NCBI GenBank assembly: GCA_963753955.1
Contig: CAVWEM010000004.1
Coordinates: 248,001-312,000 of the forward strand
Length of the DNA: 64,000 nucleotides
Direction of reading: 5' to 3'
Source of the DNA: Methylumidiphilus sp963753955
Lineage (GTDB): Bacteria > Pseudomonadota > Gammaproteobacteria > Methylococcales > Methylococcaceae
The notes beneath the pieces were generated by a model. The model made no database searches. It was given only the letters and a program-made list of their open reading frames with translations, and had not been told where the DNA came from. This document shows positions 62,304-64,000 of the stretch, one piece after another. How positions within the stretch are numbered: the first letter of the stretch is position 1; each line of letters opens with the position of its first letter. The translations under genes and the position numbers were made by a program.

Positions 62304-63614
62304 TTATGCAACCAACCTCTCCCTCCACCCCGCAGCCCTACCCGCAATATCCCCACAATCCAGCGTAGTCAGCTCTCGGCGATTCAACAACCGCCGCCCC
62401 GCCACCCAGACATCGGTGACTTGGTGGCGGCTGGCGGCGTAGACGATGTCGGAAATGGGATCAAACAGCGGCTGCGTTTCAATATCGCCCATGTTGATCG
62501 CAACCACATCGGCGGCTTTGCCGATTTCTAGCGAGCCGATTTCACTGTCCAGCCCCAAGGCCTTCGCCCCGTTCAGCGTCGCCATGCGCAGCGCGGTCGC
62601 GGCGGGGACGGCGCGGGCGTCATTCGCCACGCCCTTGGCAAGCAGCGCCGCCGTGCGCATCTCGCCTAAGATGTCCAAGTCGTTGTTGCTGGCCGCCCCG
62701 TCCGTGCCTAATGCCACGTTGATGCCAGCGTCCAGCAATTTAGCCAAGGGGCAGAAGCCCGAGGCCAGCTTCAGGTTGGATTCGGGGCAATGCACGATGC
62801 TGCCACCAGTTGCGGCGTAATCCTGGATTTCCTCGTCGGTCAACTGGGTCATGTGGACGGCGATGAAGCGCGGCCCCAGCACATCCAACTGCGCCAAGCG
62901 TTTCAGCGGCCTCATGCCGTGGGAGGCGCGGCTTTGTTCCACTTCGCCTGCGGTTTCGTGCAAGTGCATGTGGATGGGGATGTCCAACTCCTCGGCCAGG
63001 GTGCGCAGCCGGATCAACGGCCCGTCGGAGACGGTGTAAGGCGCGTGGGGCGCGAAGGCGGCTTTGACCAGCGGTTCGACGCGCAAGGCGTCGAACAGGG
63101 CCAAGCCTTTTGACAGGTATTCGTCCGGCCCGCCGGCCCAGGCCGTCGGGAAATCGACCAGGATCATGCCTACCGTCGCCCGCATCCCGGCTTGGATGGC
63201 CTGCCTTGCCATGGTTTCCGGGAAGAAATACATGTCGTTGAAACAGGTCACGCCGCCGCGCAACATCTCCGCCATTGCCAGGTCGGTGCCGTCGCGCACG
63301 AAAGCCTCCCCGGCGTAACGCTGCTCCAAGGGCCAAATGTGTCCGTGCAGCCATTCCATCAAAGGCAGGTCGTCGGCATTGCCGCGCAGCAGGGACATGG
63401 CAGCGTGGGTGTGGGCGTTGACGAGGCCGGGTATCAGCGCGTGGCTGGGGAAATCCTCCATTGGCGCACACGGGTAGCGTTGCCGTGCCATGTCGGCGGG
63501 CAGGATGTCGGCAATCCGGCCAGCCTGGATAGCCAAGGCATGGTTTTCCAGCACCTTCCTGTGCGGTTCCACGGGGATGATCCAGCGCGCCTTGATCAGC
63601 GTGTCGATGGGCAT
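62304..63614 (-). CDS. mtaD: 5-methylthioadenosine/S-adenosylhomocysteine deaminase (TRZ/ATZ family)
   Basis: A 436-residue amidohydrolase from ATG 63614 (MPIDTLIKARWIIPVEPHRKVLENHAL). Zinc ligands are in NAHTHAAMSLLRG (about residues 65-77), HMHLHETAGE, and LGTDGAASNNDLD. Enzymes of this group deaminate MTA, SAH or adenosine to the inosine forms. In Pseudomonas the gene adjoins ubiG, and here the two are separated by 2.4 kb of accessory DNA (hicBA, repeats, GNAT). The promoter region is divergent from mutT. Confidence 0.9.
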   Translation of the reverse strand: MPIDTLIKARWIIPVEPHRKVLENHALAIQAGRIADILPADMARQRYPCAPMEDFPSHALIPGLVNAHTHAAMSLLRGNADDLPLMEWLHGHIWPLEQRYAGEAFVRDGTDLAMAEMLRGGVTCFNDMYFFPETMARQAIQAGMRATVGMILVDFPTAWAGGPDEYLSKGLALFDALRVEPLVKAAFAPHAPYTVSDGPLIRLRTLAEELDIPIHMHLHETAGEVEQSRASHGMRPLKRLAQLDVLGPRFIAVHMTQLTDEEIQDYAATGGSIVHCPESNLKLASGFCPLAKLLDAGINVALGTDGAASNNDLDILGEMRTAALLAKGVANDARAVPAATALRMATLNGAKALGLDSEIGSLEIGKAADVVAINMGDIETQPLFDPISDIVYAASRHQVTDVWVAGRRLLNRRELTTLDCGDIAGRAAGWRERLVA

Positions 63615-63820
63615 GGGGAAATTAACCAAGTATTTTAGTAAACTTTAACACGGGGACGGCGTTCATTGCACCGCCTGTGCCAAAAGTTATGAATTTTACC
63701 GTAAAAAAAGACCCTCTGCCCCGATGCCGTTTTGTGTAAAATGAAAGGATTTTTAGGCAAGGCAATCTGCGAGGGCAGGCTCGGCCGAGAACCTATGGAG
63801 CGCCGGATCTGGCAGGTCAC

Positions 63821-64000
63821 ATGGAAATCCAGCATCAGTCTCCGGCCTTGCATGTCGCCGTCGGTGTGGTCCGCAACGGACGGGGTGAGATCCTGGTCGC
63901 CCGCCGCCACGAAAGCAGCCATCAAGGCGGACTGTGGGAATTCCCAGGCGGCAAGGTCGAGCCGGGCGAAACGGTTGAGGCAGCTTTGCGGCGCGAATTG
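63821..64000 (+). CDS. MutT-type Nudix hydrolase, 5' part
   Basis: The first 60 codons before the window ends. MEIQHQSPALHVAVGVVRNG leads into ILVARRHESSHQGGLWEFPGGKVEPGETVEAALRREL, the start of the Nudix box GX5EX7REUXEEXGU with G at GGKVEPGE and REL at the edge. MutT hydrolyses 8-oxo-dGTP. In many gammaproteobacteria the mutT gene lies by the secA-argJ region; that cannot be checked here. Confidence 0.9.
   Translation, partial: MEIQHQSPALHVAVGVVRNGRGEILVARRHESSHQGGLWEFPGGKVEPGETVEAALRREL

Overview
The window is about 64 kb of GC-rich DNA from a gammaproteobacterium. Several neighbourhoods are typical of that class: prmB...aroC-MFS transporter, rng-yhdP-tldD, leuS-lptE-holA, and mtaD...ubiG-mupP-yciK (the order known from Pseudomonas). 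The density of insertion sequences and short palindromic repeats resembles methanotrophs and related environmental gammaproteobacteria, but no gene here proves that placement. I saw no rRNA, tRNA or CRISPR array.

Layout. 1-9.5 kb is mobile-element territory: a decayed IS110-type transposase gene, two nearly identical IS1-family copies in inverted orientation around an IS1182-family element and a truncated REP-associated tyrosine transposase (RAYT), an orphan MT-A70 adenine methyltransferase, and an IS with short TIRs whose deleted second copy lies at 36 kb. 9.5-16.8 kb is mostly housekeeping (prmB, DUF2238, aroC, MFS transporter, CcsA-like protein, L,D-transpeptidase, rlmD) with one hicAB module inserted. 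16.9-22.9 kb is a defence-like island: a TIR-domain protein, a second hicAB module, cysM, then a NACHT-ATPase/formylglycine-generating-enzyme-fold protein whose C-terminus looks like the variable region of a diversity-generating retroelement (DGR), followed by dense repeats. 22.9-33.6 kb is hrpA converging on the rng-yhdP-tldD operon. 33.6-37.4 kb is a graveyard (broken STAND ATPase, RAYT fossil, deleted IS copy, repeats). 37.5-43.8 kb carries rdgC, a LysM/L,D-transpeptidase, a coupled NTF2-like/GNAT/nitrilase operon and an aldehyde dehydrogenase-DUF779 pair. 44.2-49.5 kb holds gtrA, a probably 5'-truncated membrane protein, minor pilin genes fimT-pilW-pilX and a ParA-like ATPase. 49.7-59.9 kb is leuS-lptE-holA, a VanZ-like gene, two tandem HD-GYP genes, sufT and yciK-mupP-ubiG. 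An accessory insert with a third hic module (toxin gene carrying an amber codon), repeats and a GNAT gene separates ubiG from mtaD, and the window ends inside a mutT-like Nudix gene.

Quality note. An unusual number of conserved genes carry single-base frameshifts (prmB, MFS transporter, cysM, hrpA, yhdP, rdgC, the 38 kb L,D-transpeptidase, the first HD-GYP gene). Several lie in short homopolymers. I read most of them as sequencing or assembly indels and give frame-corrected gene limits. One consequence is that the apparent PrmB-DUF2238 and RdgC-transpeptidase fusion proteins are not real.

Most interesting. (1) The NACHT-FGE protein with a DGR-like hypervariable C-terminus and no reverse transcriptase or template in the window. 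(2) The TIR protein with an unfamiliar N-terminal module. (3) A 198-199 bp multi-palindromic repeat present three times, each copy keeping the same reading frame open. (4) The inactivated hicA toxin beside an intact hicB.
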